A stretch of DNA of 52,120 nucleotides from assembly GCA_003427395.1 (NCBI GenBank), contig BFEA01000034.1, positions 3,351,655-3,403,774 on the forward strand, given 5' to 3'. Of this stretch, positions 10,204 through 20,958 are shown piece after piece (position 1 is the first letter of the stretch; each line of letters starts with the position of its first letter). The notes beneath the pieces were generated by a model. It worked only from the letters and a program-made list of their open reading frames with translations, was not told the DNA's origin and ran no database searches. Position numbers and translations under genes: made by a program. Origin of the DNA: Chara braunii. Lineage: Eukaryota > Streptophyta > Charophyceae > Charales > Characeae.

Positions 10204-11980
10204 GTGTCGAGCGTAGTGGTCGCGCAGGGGCACCCTCCTGATCACGTCATGCAGAATTATGTTCAATTTTTTTTTGCGGTGGAGTTTTTCGTCGTTTCGA
10301 CCGAGTGCGCCAACTACACCTCTCGCAAACTCTTACGACAGGATAGGGTCATACGAGATAGAACTTACCGCCGCACAAGGGTCTGTCACCACCCTTGGAC
10401 GGACGTATCCCCGCTAAGCTACCAAAGCAAGTGTGAAAGCTACTCAATTGCAATTGCAGAGGTGGTCCGATCGATGTCGTTTCTCATACACTGTAGCATA
10501 GGGGGTACGGGTGGTCGAACGCCTCTATCGAACTCGTACAGGAGTCGATACACTGGAGGGCTGATATCCGAAACACGACTCGACGCCGATCGACTATGAC
10601 GATCCACCTAACTACTCGTTACACAATGCCAAAATAAAGAATCAAGTTACTCACACAAAACATTCCTTCCCTTTTTGTGTCTTACCCATAATGTTTCTAA
10701 CGCAAGAATCGGTTAGGCATCGCACGCGAGTTTTAGAATACATACCGTGTGAACGCAGGTTTCCTCATATCGACTAGTCGTCCATGAATACGCAAGCAAT
10801 CACAGTGATGTGTATTGTGTAGTACCCACAATTACGTGGCCCTCAGTGGTGTCGAGGGTCGCTTTCAACATTCAAGTGTCAGCGGATAAAGGTCTTGAGG
10901 GATTAATCTTTCGACGCTAGACAACTGTTAAGCCGGTTGAGAGTCCTACCCTCTTCTGCATCCTGCGGGGGTGAGTGGTAGGTGAGCCTCGACCCTTTGT
11001 CGCTGTTGAACGCCCCTAACACTGGAAGTGGGGTTCGACAAGTGGACACCTGAAAATTGGTCAAGGGGTTTGACAACTGCCACAAACTTTAATGTCCAGT
11101 TATAAAAATTAACAAGCAAAATCAATCAGTAAATAAATAAACATTCGAACACACACATTAAATCAGAATTCTATATAAAGTAAAAAGGAGAAAAATAAGT
11201 CCATCAGATATGTAGATTGTGCGACACATGATTGTCATTCTCATTGCCTCCAAGGTAAGGCTCGTACATAAACTCCAAAACACTAACCTGCATAAAACAC
11301 AAGATTATATGAAAACCACATTGCCATACACCAGTGTGGTCAACTTTACTGTTCCATGTAACTCACACCACGACTCTCACACTTATGCCCCAACCATTGT
11401 CTAACCTTTCATAAAAACTCAACTATTTATAGTGATCATTAAAAGAAGTCTGGTTAAAATTCTCAAAGAAAAATATCGAGTCTCCAGGCTAAGGCATCAA
11501 GTTGAGGTACATGTGTAAGCAAAGTTGTGTCGTAAGCCGACGAATCGGCAACCAACCAATCGACCTGTTATCAAGAGATAAGAAAAGACGATCCTCGTAG
11601 GGTTGGGCTAAAACTCAATCGGATTTTCAATCGAAATGACCAAGACGGACCCATTAACACAGCATAGACTAAATCCCAATACTAAATATTAAGTGTATGG
11701 AGAATAAACCTCCATATTACATCTCATTCAAGTTCTCATAAAACTAACTTTCAACTTTATCTTTCATTCAGCACCAAAGAATAAGGCAGCATCTTACTTA
11801 TACAAGGTGGATCGTCAAAACTTTTTCTATCAGAATATAATATAATTCTTCAAAACTAAAAAAATTTGGCAGCGCTTTCCGTGGCAAAAATGCATTTTCA
11901 GAATTTATACAAGGCTAAATATAAAACTCTAAATAATTATGACTTCATGAAGTTAAATTTTGTCCAACTTCCTGATTTAG

Positions 11981-11982
<2 letters not shown>

Positions 11983-12021
<39 letters not shown>

Positions 12022-12388
12022 ATGTTGGAAAAAAAAAAAAAAAAAAAAAATTATGTTGTGTAAAATTGCAATACAAACAACTTTTGGTTGAGGGTCACAT
12101 CAGAATTCGTCACAGAACTAAAGATAAAAAAGAAAATAACCATATCACACTAAGGTACTCTTTCCACTCTAGAGGAGAGCCCTTTAAACCTCTTTAGCCC
12201 TTTTAAAATTCATTTACATTCCCCTTTCCCCCCTTGACAACCAATATTAAAAAAAAAAAAAAAAAAACGGATTTGAGTTCCTCTCGGAGAGCGCGGAAAA
12301 ACCCCACCGCTATTTTTTTTTATTTATTTTTTTTTGCCATGACCGGCTCAACCGGGCGTCACGCCCGGGTGACCGGCCGGTCATGAAA
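11983..12388. mobile_element. MITE-like insertion in A3
   Basis: This sequence interrupts a stretch that is continuous in A1 (near 8590-8610). It holds three poly(A) runs (11985-12018, 12031-12049, 12248-12267). A core at about 12060-12115 (CAACTTTTGGTTGAGGGTC) resembles the insertions at 5163-5212 and 42886-42930. Its right end has a GC-rich nested palindrome: CATGACCGG pairs with CCGGTCATG and CCGGGCGT with ACGCCCGG (12338-12385). Ends are approximate and I could not fix a target duplication. Confidence 0.5.
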
Positions 12389-12599
12389 ATCTTCCTAGCA
12401 GAAATAAAACTAAGTCCTATGAAAAATAAACTTAACTCAGAAAATGTAAGAATTTACCTAACTCCCATAGCTCCAGCACGTGGCGGACATCTAAAGCAAC
12501 TACCTATCAAAGTGGACCCTCAGACTAAGTAGTGCTCACACTCAATCACTTGCAAGTTCAAGATAGTTCATTAATCCTCACGTGATTATCATTTTTACA

Positions 12600-13360
12600 T
12601 ATCTTACATCTGACATGGCGCTAGACATTTAACTTAGAAACAATGTCTAGCATGCCTTAGATTATACACGAACATGTTGCACAACTACTCCTCTCTTCAA
12701 TGCGCATGTGACTAAGCCATTTGACTTACAAACCCTACTTAGTCGCCTTGAACTATTTAATATCCAAGTTTACTAATTCTCTAACTTGTCTTCAAAATAT
12801 GGGAATTGGACTGAGCTATTCAACTTAGAAACAATGCTCAGCTTGCCCAAGCTACTTTCAATTATACTCTTTATTTTTTTTCCTTCTTTTTAATAATATA
12901 CCTTAACGTTGAAGTATTCGACTTGGAAACAATGTCCAACTGTCTGTTCACATGCAATTATAAATAATATATTTGATGATATCTCTGATTATACTCGTTT
13001 ATATTTTGTGAGTGGTTTCAGGTTAAACCATTCAGGTTGGAAACGATGTTTATCCCTACGTAAAAAATCCTCCTTTGAAATGAAACAAAAAACTGAACCA
13101 TTCGACTTGGAAACAATATCCAACGTATCCTAAGTCACTCAAAGCATGAAGTTGAATCAACCCAACTTCAGTCAAAACCCCCCAAAGAAGTAGATAGATA
13201 AAGTCATTCAACTTAGAAACAATGCTTGATCTTGAAAATCAATCAAGCAAACCCACTAAAAATAAACGCAATAACCATACCGTTAAATTTATAAACAATG
13301 TGAAATAAACAATAAACATAGCACTGAATGATTCAACTTAGAAACAATGCTCAACCTTGA
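12600..13360 (-). repeat. Array of conserved-loop, variable-stem hairpins (A3)
   Basis: On the plus strand the loop reads close to ATTCAACTTAGAAACAAT. It is flanked by changing complementary arms: GCTAGACA/TGTCTAGC (12620-12627 and 12644-12651), GACTAAG/CTTAGTC (12710-12716 and 12738-12744), CTGAGC/GCTCAG (12811-12816 and 12836-12841), and GGTTAAAC/GTTTATCC with one mismatch (13021-13028 and 13048-13055). This is the inverted-copy counterpart of the arrays at 7085 and 41335. The loop has diverged while the pairing is kept. Confidence 0.65.
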
Positions 13361-14260
13361 ATACTCGGTTCATCCCTTAGCCTGTTTTCAGTGAAAATGA
13401 AAAGAAACTGAATTTTATGCATGCGTTTTTTCTATTTAATTTGATTAAGTTCTAAAAACAATAACATAATTCATAGGGGAACACAAACATATATCTCGGT
13501 CAAACTAGAGATATGTAATCATAAGGGTATAGTGAGTTTACACAGCAAGAAGAAGGTATACCTAATAGTTATTTGCCTCCGTAACCTCGCCCATGTTTCG
13601 ACAGAGCTCCCGCAATCAGTGGGGCAAACCTCCCACAGAGGCTTTGACATGGATGGTTGCAATCCTGCCTGCCGCCTTCCTCTTCAAACCAAAAGACTAG
13701 ACTGATAGTAAGAAGGACAGAGAAAGAAGGATTAAGTCTCTCAGACCCAAAAACGATGCGCTCAGACTCAAGTGAGAAGGCCTTGAAACCTTGAAGCACC
13801 GGAGGACCCCGCAATGGTAGCCAAAAATCATAATAAAATGGTGAAACCGAAGTCGAGATATAGAGCAACTGCCAATGACAGTCCTCCCTATCGCAGCAGT
13901 AACCCCCCTTTACGACGCCTTGTCATTCCCTCAAGTCACACATCTTTTGCCTCTTACTAAACTGCAACAACGCAGCCTAAAAGGGTTGCGTTAGAATAAA
14001 GCACGCCCCCTATGTTCTATCCGAACTACATGTGAAGTGCAGTATTATGCGGCAATCAAAGCATTGCACAACAACAAGGCGCAGCGCAATGCACAGTGTG
14101 AGCACAACACATACACAATGAATGCACGATAAGTGCACAACAAGTGAGCAGCAAAAGCACTCTGTGAGCCAGCGTGCACAGCAAACGAGCATTGTCCGTG
14201 CAACAAATGCATGAATACAATGCAAACACACAACACTCATCGTATAGCGGCGATACACCA

Positions 14261-14754
14261 CGCGACAGGGAACACCGAAGAAGGGTGGAACATGAGATGA
14301 GATGCCAAAATGTTGCAAGTCTGCCTTACAGATCGCAGGTAACCTTCCCTCCAGGAACCACCGCTATTGCCAAAAAGAGAGCGGCCTACACAACCCAACT
14401 TAGTCCGCAATATCCACTCCCCCGATTTGGCTGTGAACAACACCCGCTCACTCTACCCCCTGAGACTGTGAGATCAACACACTCTTCAAACAGTGTCGTG
14501 TAGTTACCGATCTGTCGGCGAGATGATAGACTTCCAGGTTGCAAGTCGCAATGAAAGCCAGATTTTCGACCGATGTTTGGAAAAATGCACGGACATGACA
14601 CTGATGGAGAGCCAAGGCAAAAACTCTGTTATCGGAGAGCGCTTATACTCGCTACCACGACAATACGAACACAACTCTCTCTCTCCTTTTCGATGCCCCT
14701 CCTTCACCGAATCTGGTCGCGACCGAGCCAGATGTGGGCAACTCAAGATAAGCT
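14261..14754. other. Stretch between A3 and the rRNA relic
   Basis: I recognise nothing firm. Some of it may be a badly decayed continuation of the 18S relic, but I cannot align it by eye. Open frames on both strands overlap one another and have no family resemblance. Confidence 0.4.
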
Positions 14755-14837
14755 CGAACCAACCTTTTCCAATAAATAGATCGCCTCTTGAAGTTGGGAT
14801 ATGCTGCACATTTTAGCTCTAGAATTACCACAATTAT
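14755..14837 (-). pseudogene. 18S rRNA relic, part 1
   Basis: Read on the minus strand, the end of this piece matches a near-invariant part of the small-subunit rRNA, ATTGTGGTAATTCTAGAGCT (around 14815-14835). The AATAAA and CTGCA words next to it fit the adjoining 18S region. The relic continues at 16129 after an inserted retroposon. Many other positions differ from real 18S, so this is an isolated pseudogene fragment, not an rDNA unit. Confidence 0.75.
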
Positions 14838-16128
14838 GTCCAGTTGCTCAGTGGTTAGAGCACCGGTTGGAAATGCGCATTGTGGTATGAGGTTGCGGGT
14901 TATTACAGACATTGTCTGCGCACCACCCAAGGGGTAGTCCATGGTTGTTGTATGTGGGGATTGGGTGATGGTGGGTATCCTGATGTCCTTGGTCTACGGG
15001 GTTGTCATCAGACTGCTAGCCCAGCAGAGCACAGCTACAGAATATTTCACAGTGTAGGTCAATAGGATAAGTTACTTGCACAATTCACATAAGGTCCTGT
15101 GTTCCATACCAAACTGTATCTTAGGGCTGGTCATCCTCTTAGTACGTGGTAAAAGGATTGAGGCTGGCATAGCAGTTCCTTAGTACGGGTTGTCAGGAGT
15201 GTCACGAGATAGTGCATTTTATTGCAGGGCCGGAACGGGCTCCAGGGACATACGAGGGAACAGAGGATTGCCTGCTCTCATATTTACCATACAACACAAG
15301 GCTAAGAGACTATCCAGGGTCAATACATACAGTACATGATTCACGATTGAGGGTGGGCTATCCACCTAGTACGTACCTTAGAGTTAAGGCTGGCATAGCA
15401 GTCCTTAGTACGGACGTCGGGGGTGTCAGGAGATATTGCACCTTACCGAGGGGTCGGAACGGGCTTCAGGGATATACGAGGGAACGGAGGATCCCCATCT
15501 CTCTACCATCAACATCATAGTACACTTAGTAAAAAGACAACATAAGGATAAAGAAAGAAACTCAGTCCATAACTCATGACCTACGGTTGGCTATCCTCCT
15601 AGTACGTAGCATAGGGTTGAGGCTGACATAGCAGTTCCTTAGTATGGGATGTCGAGGGTGTCATGGCCGAAACGGGCTCCAGGGACATACAAGGGAACAG
15701 AGGATACCCAGCTCTCTATCATCACCACACAACTAAGCTAGATGGGAGTCACTGTGCGCCCTCCTGTAGTAGCATGTTCAAACCTAGCTCTCAAAGTCCC
15801 CGTGCAATCAGGCTTGCACGACGTCTGTTTCAACCAGGGCTGAGCAGGGGGTAGGCATCTCTGCTTAGCCCCGGTACCTGCAACCGCTGTCTGGTCAGGT
15901 CACCCCGCCAAGATGGCAATGGGTGATGGTCCTGGGTGGTTAACACTAGGGTAGGACAGGCGGGGTGGGGGTTCACCAGGGCAAAACGATAAGAGGAAGG
16001 GTGGGTGGGGTTTTCAGAGGGGTCCATCTGGACAACCGAGTGGGCGAGTACTGTGGATGACTGCCATCCGTCTAGTATCCCACCTCTACAACAAGCCAGG
16101 CTTTAAAAAAAAAAAAAAAAAAAAAAAA
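14838..16128 (+). mobile_element. 1.29 kb poly(A)-tailed retroposon inside the 18S relic
   Basis: The insertion is bounded by a perfect 11-bp target duplication, ACCACAATTAT (14827-14837 and 16129-16139), and ends in a poly(A) tail (about 16105-16129). Its 5' end has a good tRNA A-box sequence, TTGCTCAGTGGTTAGAGC (about 14847-14864). The B box is weak. These are hallmarks of target-primed retroposition of a tRNA-headed SINE-like element. At 1.29 kb it is long for a SINE. The body includes a tandem array (15120-15745) and a C/G-rich 3' part, with no recognised open frame. Confidence 0.85.
15120..15745 (+). repeat. Tandem repeat, about 2.7 copies of 226-233 bp
   Basis: The word AGGCTGGCATAGCAG or a close variant recurs at 15161, 15387 and 15620. 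Each copy also has a TAGTACG segment before it and a CGGAACGGGCT...CAGGGA segment after it. The repeats lie within the body of the retroposon and explain much of its unusual length. Confidence 0.85.
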
Positions 16129-16280
16129 ACCACAATTATCCGAGTGGTAAGAACACCACTACACAAATGATAACTAATTTAATGAGTCTTCTCAGTTCCA
16201 CAGTAAAGCATGTTCACACTTAGACGAGATTGGCTCTTCGAAACAAGGAGTGGTCACTGTTCGGGCCAGATGGTCGGTGG
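16129..16280 (-). pseudogene. 18S rRNA relic, part 2 (5' end of the rRNA)
   Basis: This continues part 1 past the insertion. On the plus strand AATTATCCGAGTGG, GATAACTAATTTAATGAG and a CACACTTAGAC...GAAACAAG stretch follow, in the order expected for the reverse complement of the first 150 or so bases of 18S rRNA. The match fades near 16275, consistent with the rRNA start. It lies in a transposon-rich context with no 5.8S or 25S nearby. Confidence 0.8.
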
Positions 16281-17060
16281 ATATAATGAGTTGTCGCAAC
16301 AAGCGGTGATGGAAGGGCATGTAGCCATATCAGGCCGATCAGCCTACCAAGAGAACGTCAAACAACCATGGGGCGTGAGATGAAATATCCAGACGCCGAA
16401 AAGTTTTGCTACTTTGGATTTGCAGGTGAACTCTCTCTCTCTCTCTCGGGGTAAAAATAAACGATAGCAAAATGACAAAAATCTCGAGTGCAAGTTCACA
16501 TTGGAGGCCAGAAAGTGCAACGCTGCTAAAAAAAAAAGAGATAGAAAAACTCTGATACTCTTCCTGCTAGAGAACTGAAGTATTGAGTTTGTTGTCAATG
16601 AGAGCATGTTCTTGCCACCACCAACATACGTATCCAAAACTCTTCCTCTTACTTGGCACTTTGTGCCCAGACTACTACTACACAACTACTAGCAGCGTAC
16701 ACATTGGCAATGCACTCCCTTGACGTTCTCAGCAACAATCGAAATGCATGAAGATGTCGACCTCGTCGACCAGCATCAAGACCAGGTACCTGCCCTCACA
16801 CCATTATCCTCATCTCTCTTACTCTCTGATGGGCGGCCTCACACTAAGTCGCTCCTAGCAGATCGTGGTTGATGGGCGATGCTCCCACTGCGGTGCCGTC
16901 CTTGTGAAACCCCCCATCTGACAATGCCTTTCGCTTGGATTGGACAGGCCACAAGGGCCCGCATCTTGGATCGAGACGCCGGGGTTAAGCCCCGGCTCAA
17001 TAACATCAATAGTAGCGGGATTTCACCTGTGTTGTAAAGCTCCCACCAGTGAGGTCATAA
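16281..17060. other. Non-coding stretch, no gene recognised
   Basis: Short (CT)n run near 16432-16447. Open frames are short, overlapping and without recognisable domains. Confidence 0.45.
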
Positions 17061-17110
17061 CGTAGGTTTGAATTTCAACAGGTGGTGGGCCTGTCAAACT
17101 GAGCTAGGCC
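17061..17110 (-). repeat. tRNA-like relic
   Basis: On the minus strand the A-box word CCTAGCTCAGTTT is followed by CACCTGTTGAAATTC. This resembles the modules at 5443, 17420 and 38820 (GCCTAGCTCAGTT then CTGCTGAAATA). Confidence 0.5.
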
Positions 17111-17419
17111 AGCAAGTGCTAGTCCCACGGGCCTGATCACACCCAAAACTCTCATTGCATATTACGAGTTGGCGGACGGTACATACATAATCGGGCCCCA
17201 TCATTCAACTTTTTTTCCGCCCTGTGTGCTAAGCACCCAACAGGGTCACCAAAAAGAGTCGCGTGCTCAAGGTCCTCGACCACTGTGACGACTTTCCGTG
17301 GGCATTCAGACACCCCTCACTACCATGTCGGCGACAGCAATCGACGCCGACAGGGTTCTTACATCCAGATCAAAAGGGTAACGACCTTGAGATATCATCT
17401 TGCGTCGAACGACCATCAT

Positions 17420-17480
17420 CGTGATACAGACTTGGATCTGTATTTCAAAAGTCCATCGATATAGCCATTGAGCTAGGCCC
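17420..17480 (-). repeat. tRNA-like relic
   Basis: On the minus strand GGGCCTAGCTCAATGG is followed by GACTTTTGAAATACAGATCC, a clear relative of the tRNA-like half of the tRNA/U6 unit. The preceding GATCGG...GGC words also match the lead-in at 38790 and 5412. No U6-like sequence follows this copy. Confidence 0.6.
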
Positions 17481-17518
17481 GATGCCAGTCTCGGAGCCGA
17501 TCACCGAACAATAGTTAG

Positions 17519-17522
<4 letters not shown>

Positions 17523-17588
<66 letters not shown>

Positions 17589-17590
17589 TA
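17523..17590. repeat. poly(A) followed by (AAT)n
   Basis: About 36 A residues pass directly into AAT repeats. Confidence 0.95.
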
Positions 17591-17804
17591 AAAAAATAAA
17601 AATGGTCAAGCAAAAAGATAGAGGGAAGAGGAGATCGCGTGTTCCGGCCTACGACGCCGTGCACACTTGGGCTTCAGTAGGCTGCCCTTCGTCCCCGTCA
17701 CACTGCACATACCGCTCACTCGGGCAAGGAGTGTGACTTTCTCTCGCACGAGCATTGTCAACTATGGACAAGGCCGCACCGACATGACTTACAAAAAAAA
17801 CACG

Positions 17805-17837
17805 CCAAATACACTTGTAAGGGTATCTGGTACGACA
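17805..17837 (-). repeat. LTR-terminus-like sequence (minus)
   Basis: Read on the minus strand it begins TGTCGTACCAGATACCCTTA, like the LTR starts at 4279 and 24873. Because the ACCCTT/AAGGGT core is nearly palindromic, orientation rests on its two central bases and on the TGTCG end. Confidence 0.4.
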
Positions 17838-17861
17838 ACGAGAACACTCTCCATGACAAAT

Positions 17862-18010
17862 CCGGCAAAATCCTACGTTACGAGGCCGAGAGGGTCACCT
17901 TTGCGGGACCGATGCGCTCGACAGGTTACGTCGTTGTCGGGGATCTCGACTGCCTACCGGGGTCCTTAGTGAACTAGCCTACGTTAGAAGCAAGTTGATG
18001 ATCCAGGCAG
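17862..18010 (+). repeat. LTR-associated block, probable 5' LTR end of element B
   Basis: Closely matches 2305-2470, including GGGGATCTCGACTGCCTAC, GGGGTCCTTAGTGAAC and a CAGGCAGAACGAGAACTTTTA end. It lies about 400 bases before the gag of element B, where the end of a 5' LTR is expected. The upstream part of the LTR is missing or replaced. I could not identify a primer-binding site. Confidence 0.6.
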
Positions 18011-18413
18011 AACGAGAACTTTTATTGGTTATGATAGATAGATGAGGGATGATTGGTATGTTGATGGTTGTGATAGGATCATACTATTGAAATGCAGTGT
18101 GTGGTAGGAACGCCTGTGTACTTTGGTAGTTAGTAGTGACAACTCCAGTAAGAAATTTGCGGACCGAAATACCATAGAGTAATTCAGACGACGCTAAGCG
18201 TATCTAATGCCTTGGATTGATCGTCGCTTGCATTACTGCAACGCTGCGTGTTCGGTTACCCGAGCAAGGACCTTAGGTACTTGAACACAACTGCTAAGCT
18301 ACCTAAGTTGTCATAACAGTGTCATTGTGTGCATGCCTTATAATTTGTATAAAGATTCCTTCTCATAGACCCTTGGTAGAATGACTTTTTATAAACGACT
18401 ACCAGAGTCCTAA
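18011..18413 (+). other. Leader between LTR block and gag
   Basis: No coding sequence. Weak similarity to about 2690-2810 suggests a shared untranslated leader. Confidence 0.45.
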
Positions 18414-19620
18414 ATGGTGTCAATTAGAGTAAAAAGTAGTAAGAGAGTTAGCAAAGAGGTTTGTGTGAAGGGTTACTTTGGGTTGTATTTTCAGGGAAAA
18501 ACCAAGGCAATGAAGAAGGGGGACGCAGATGGAAGTCTGTCGCAAGGAGGGCTTGCGAATCGGGTCATATCGGTTGATGTGCTGGTGAGAGTTGAGAAAA
18601 CGGGCAAGGTAAGATCCCAGCTACCGAAAGTTGATATCTTCTACTTTAAGGGAGAAAGACTATCAGAATGGTTGTCTTTGCCACTGCCTTCGAAAATATG
18701 GTAAGGAAAGTGTCAGGTATGGCAGAAGAAGAGCAGTGTGTCATGTTCTTAGGGCACTTCTTGCAGACAGAGGTAGCAACCCTGACCGCAAAGGGGGCAG
18801 TTGGCCAAAAACTGACATGGACGACGATAAAGGATAGTGTGGCAGTCAGATAGTTAGACCAAGTTTACCTTTTCCAAATAAGACAATAAAGCGAGAGAGG
18901 CTACAGTCGGCGGAGGGTCGGACGTTAGAAAAATAATAGAGGAAATAGTGACCTGGTTGGCATCCATGCGAGAGGCTAGCACCCGAAAGAAAGTAATGGC
19001 TATGGCTCATATAAGAGGGAAGAGAAAAAAAAGTTGTAAGGGAGGCGCCGGAAGAAGAAGAAGATGAAGAGGAAGAAGAGTCTGAACCTCAAAGATTGAC
19101 GAAGGCCCAGCGAAGGGCTAAGAACTTAACGCAAGGGGGTCAAAACTCAGGAAGAGGGCAGTGTCTGCAGGCAATAGAGGTAGCACCGCCCGAATCAGGG
19201 GACCAAGTGGGTAAAGTTGGGCCATCACAAATTGGCCACCCGTCACACGGGTCGTGGCTGCAATATGAGCCGCCAGGGCATTGGCCTGGGTTTAACCCGT
19301 ATGCATCATGGTCGATCAAGTCGACCAATCTGGTGGTTGTGAATAAGGCCAAGGTTGGGGAAGAGGCAGAGGGAATGGAGGGCATGAAATGGAGGTCGTG
19401 GAGGAAATGGGAGTGGAAATGCGAGAGGAAATAATGGCGGAAATGGAGAAGATTGGAACACAGTGGGAGATAAAGGGGTTCAGGAAGGTGGTCAGGGATA
19501 CAGAAGAGGAAGGCAAGACTAGAGGAATGCCATTTGTAGGTGTTGTGCGCCAAAAGGGCACACCATGAAATTCTTCCATGTTAGGAAAATTGACGAAAGG
19601 ATGGTTTAATAAGTACGAAC
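18414..19620 (+). pseudogene. gag: Ty3/gypsy gag polyprotein (decayed)
   Basis: Gag forms the virus-like particle and binds the element RNA. Reading needs at least three frames. The first (18414-18704) holds the word LPKVDIFYFKGERLSEWL, typical of the start of the capsid region in charophyte gypsy elements. The second (18668-18853) continues with FENMVRKVSGMAEEEQC and KLTWTTIKDSVA. The third (19096-19431) is a Gly/Pro-rich spacer starting TKAQRRAKNLTQGGQ, with HWPGFNPYASW later. A CCHC zinc knuckle follows at 19535-19576 (C-x2-C-x4-H), but its final Cys is Phe. Two stops end this knuckle frame soon after. The copy cannot make a normal Gag. Confidence 0.8.
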
Positions 19621-20399
19621 ATCGATGAGGATGTCTATGATAAATTAGAGAACTATATTGATTCGAGTATTGCAGGATGAACAAGGCAGAAAACTTTGAG
19701 GCGTGAAAATTCGCCAAGTGCCCCGACGCCCCCCGCAATATTTCCATATTTGGCAAGAAAAAAAAATTGTCCTTGATGTGAGAGTGAAAAAACTCGAAGA
19801 AGGAGAAGTGGTGGATCAAAGACTAAGGCAGGTATTGCGCTGGAGGGGCCGATAATAATCGACTCAGATGGGAAAGATGATGGAAGTAATCACATACCTG
19901 TGATGAGGACTCTGGAAAGGATGGAGGATTTAGTGGGGAAAATAAGAAGGTATCAGGAGAAGATGAGGAGGATATGTTAGGAAGTGAGAGAGTGGAGGGC
20001 AAGGACTCCGATGATTTTCCTTTACGAGTCAGAACCAGAAAGGTTAGGGGAATAGGCAAGTGTCACTGGAGTCAATGTCTTGGGCCCAGGGCCGCGTTCA
20101 GGAATGACATTTAGACCCCCTTCTAGGCAAGGGAGAGTGCCTCAGGCGGTGTAAACGAGAAGTAGAGGTCGGGCGAGCTCTAGCCAACCAATGCCCGAAG
20201 AGACTGAACCCAACCATGAGAAAAAAAACTTTGGATGTCCTTGATGATGATGAGGAGGAGGAGGAAGATGATAGAATACGTGAGGAAGAGGATAGGTGTG
20301 CGGAGCATAGGGTAAAAGAAGAGGCATTAGGGTCAATGAGAATCCTACTCAACAAAGCCAGGTATTGAAAAAGAGGAAATATATGGTTAGAATGGAGGA
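19621..20399 (+). pseudogene. Gag-protease linker region (decayed)
   Basis: Reading frames are broken. The plus strand is rich in acidic codons (a Glu/Asp run near 20250-20285 reading EEEEEDDR), so the linker was highly acidic. Minus-strand frames here rich in Ser, Leu and Pro are mirror images of it. No separate domain is seen. Confidence 0.55.
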
Positions 20400-20958
20400 A
20401 GACTTTGATGTAGAAATGATGGTGGAAAAGCTCATGGAAGATCATAACGAGCTCCTCAACTTGAAGAATATCCTCAGGTCGGCCCCAAAGTTGCGTAATG
20501 AGCTGAAAACATGTCTTTCTTGAAAATTGGTAGCTAGCGTATGCCTGAGTACTTTGATTCCAAAGGAAGTTGAGTGGGCTAAGACCGGTACAAAAATGGA
20601 TTGGAAGTCCACCGTCATGGGCTCCGTGGAGGTAACAATCAAAGAGAGGCCTTGTATTATCATGATTGACACATGGACGAAAATAGAACTCATCAAGGAA
20701 AAGCATGTCATACGGTTAGGTCTGGAGATCGGTCGTGCGGACAGTGGGATACTTATGGGAGCCAACAACAAAGTGATTTTTATAGGCACTGCTTCAAATA
20801 TGGTCGTGGAAATCGAAATGGTAAAAGTAAGGAGTTGTTTCTTCATAATGTCGGATCTCGACCACCACATGATCCTTGTCCGATCCTTCCTCGGTAGAAC
20901 AAAGTCCCTCATAAGAAGCATAATGGAACCATGTTCCTCATACTTTGCGATTCCGTAG
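20400..20958 (+). pseudogene. PR: Ty3/gypsy aspartic protease (active site altered)
   Basis: The protease cuts the Gag-Pol polyprotein. The upstream helix reads LMEDHNELLNLKNILRSAPK and then a stop near 20521. The domain follows in the next open stretch (20527-20958). The catalytic motif, normally D-T/S-G, reads MIDTW, so the Gly after Asp-Thr is Trp. Downstream, GANNKVIFIGTAS and DLDHHMILVRSFLGR match the flap and the second half of retropepsins. The upstream stop and the active-site change make it inactive. Confidence 0.8.

Larger units (their letters stand above)
10204..14260 (-). mobile_element. Repeat A relative, inverted copy A3
   Basis: On the minus strand it shows the landmarks of A1 and A2 in reverse order: the LTR-type block (10204-10560), the CCACGTGCT/GTAGTTGCTTTAG stretch (about 12470-12510), a hairpin array (12600-13360), the block at 13570-13690 matching 6725-6860 and 40940-41075, and TGTTGTGC-rich sequence (14040-14250) resembling 40320-40510. 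With A1 it forms a palindrome whose junction is at about 10204. The arms are diverged, so this is an old head-to-head pair rather than a recent duplication. No coding sequence was recognised. Confidence 0.7.

Noticed and set aside
9931-10599. 222-codon open frame with ATG start
   Set aside because: It runs across the palindrome junction and through LTR-type block in both orientations. Other copies of the block do not keep the frame, and no domain is visible.
15120-15745. CRISPR-like array
   Set aside because: Units are about 230 bp, similar along their whole length, with no short repeat and unique spacer pattern, inside a poly(A)-tailed retroposon of a eukaryote.
19140-20706. Minus-strand Ser/Leu/Pro-rich frames
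   Set aside because: Mirror images of the acidic, Gly-rich gag linker and protease region on the plus strand.
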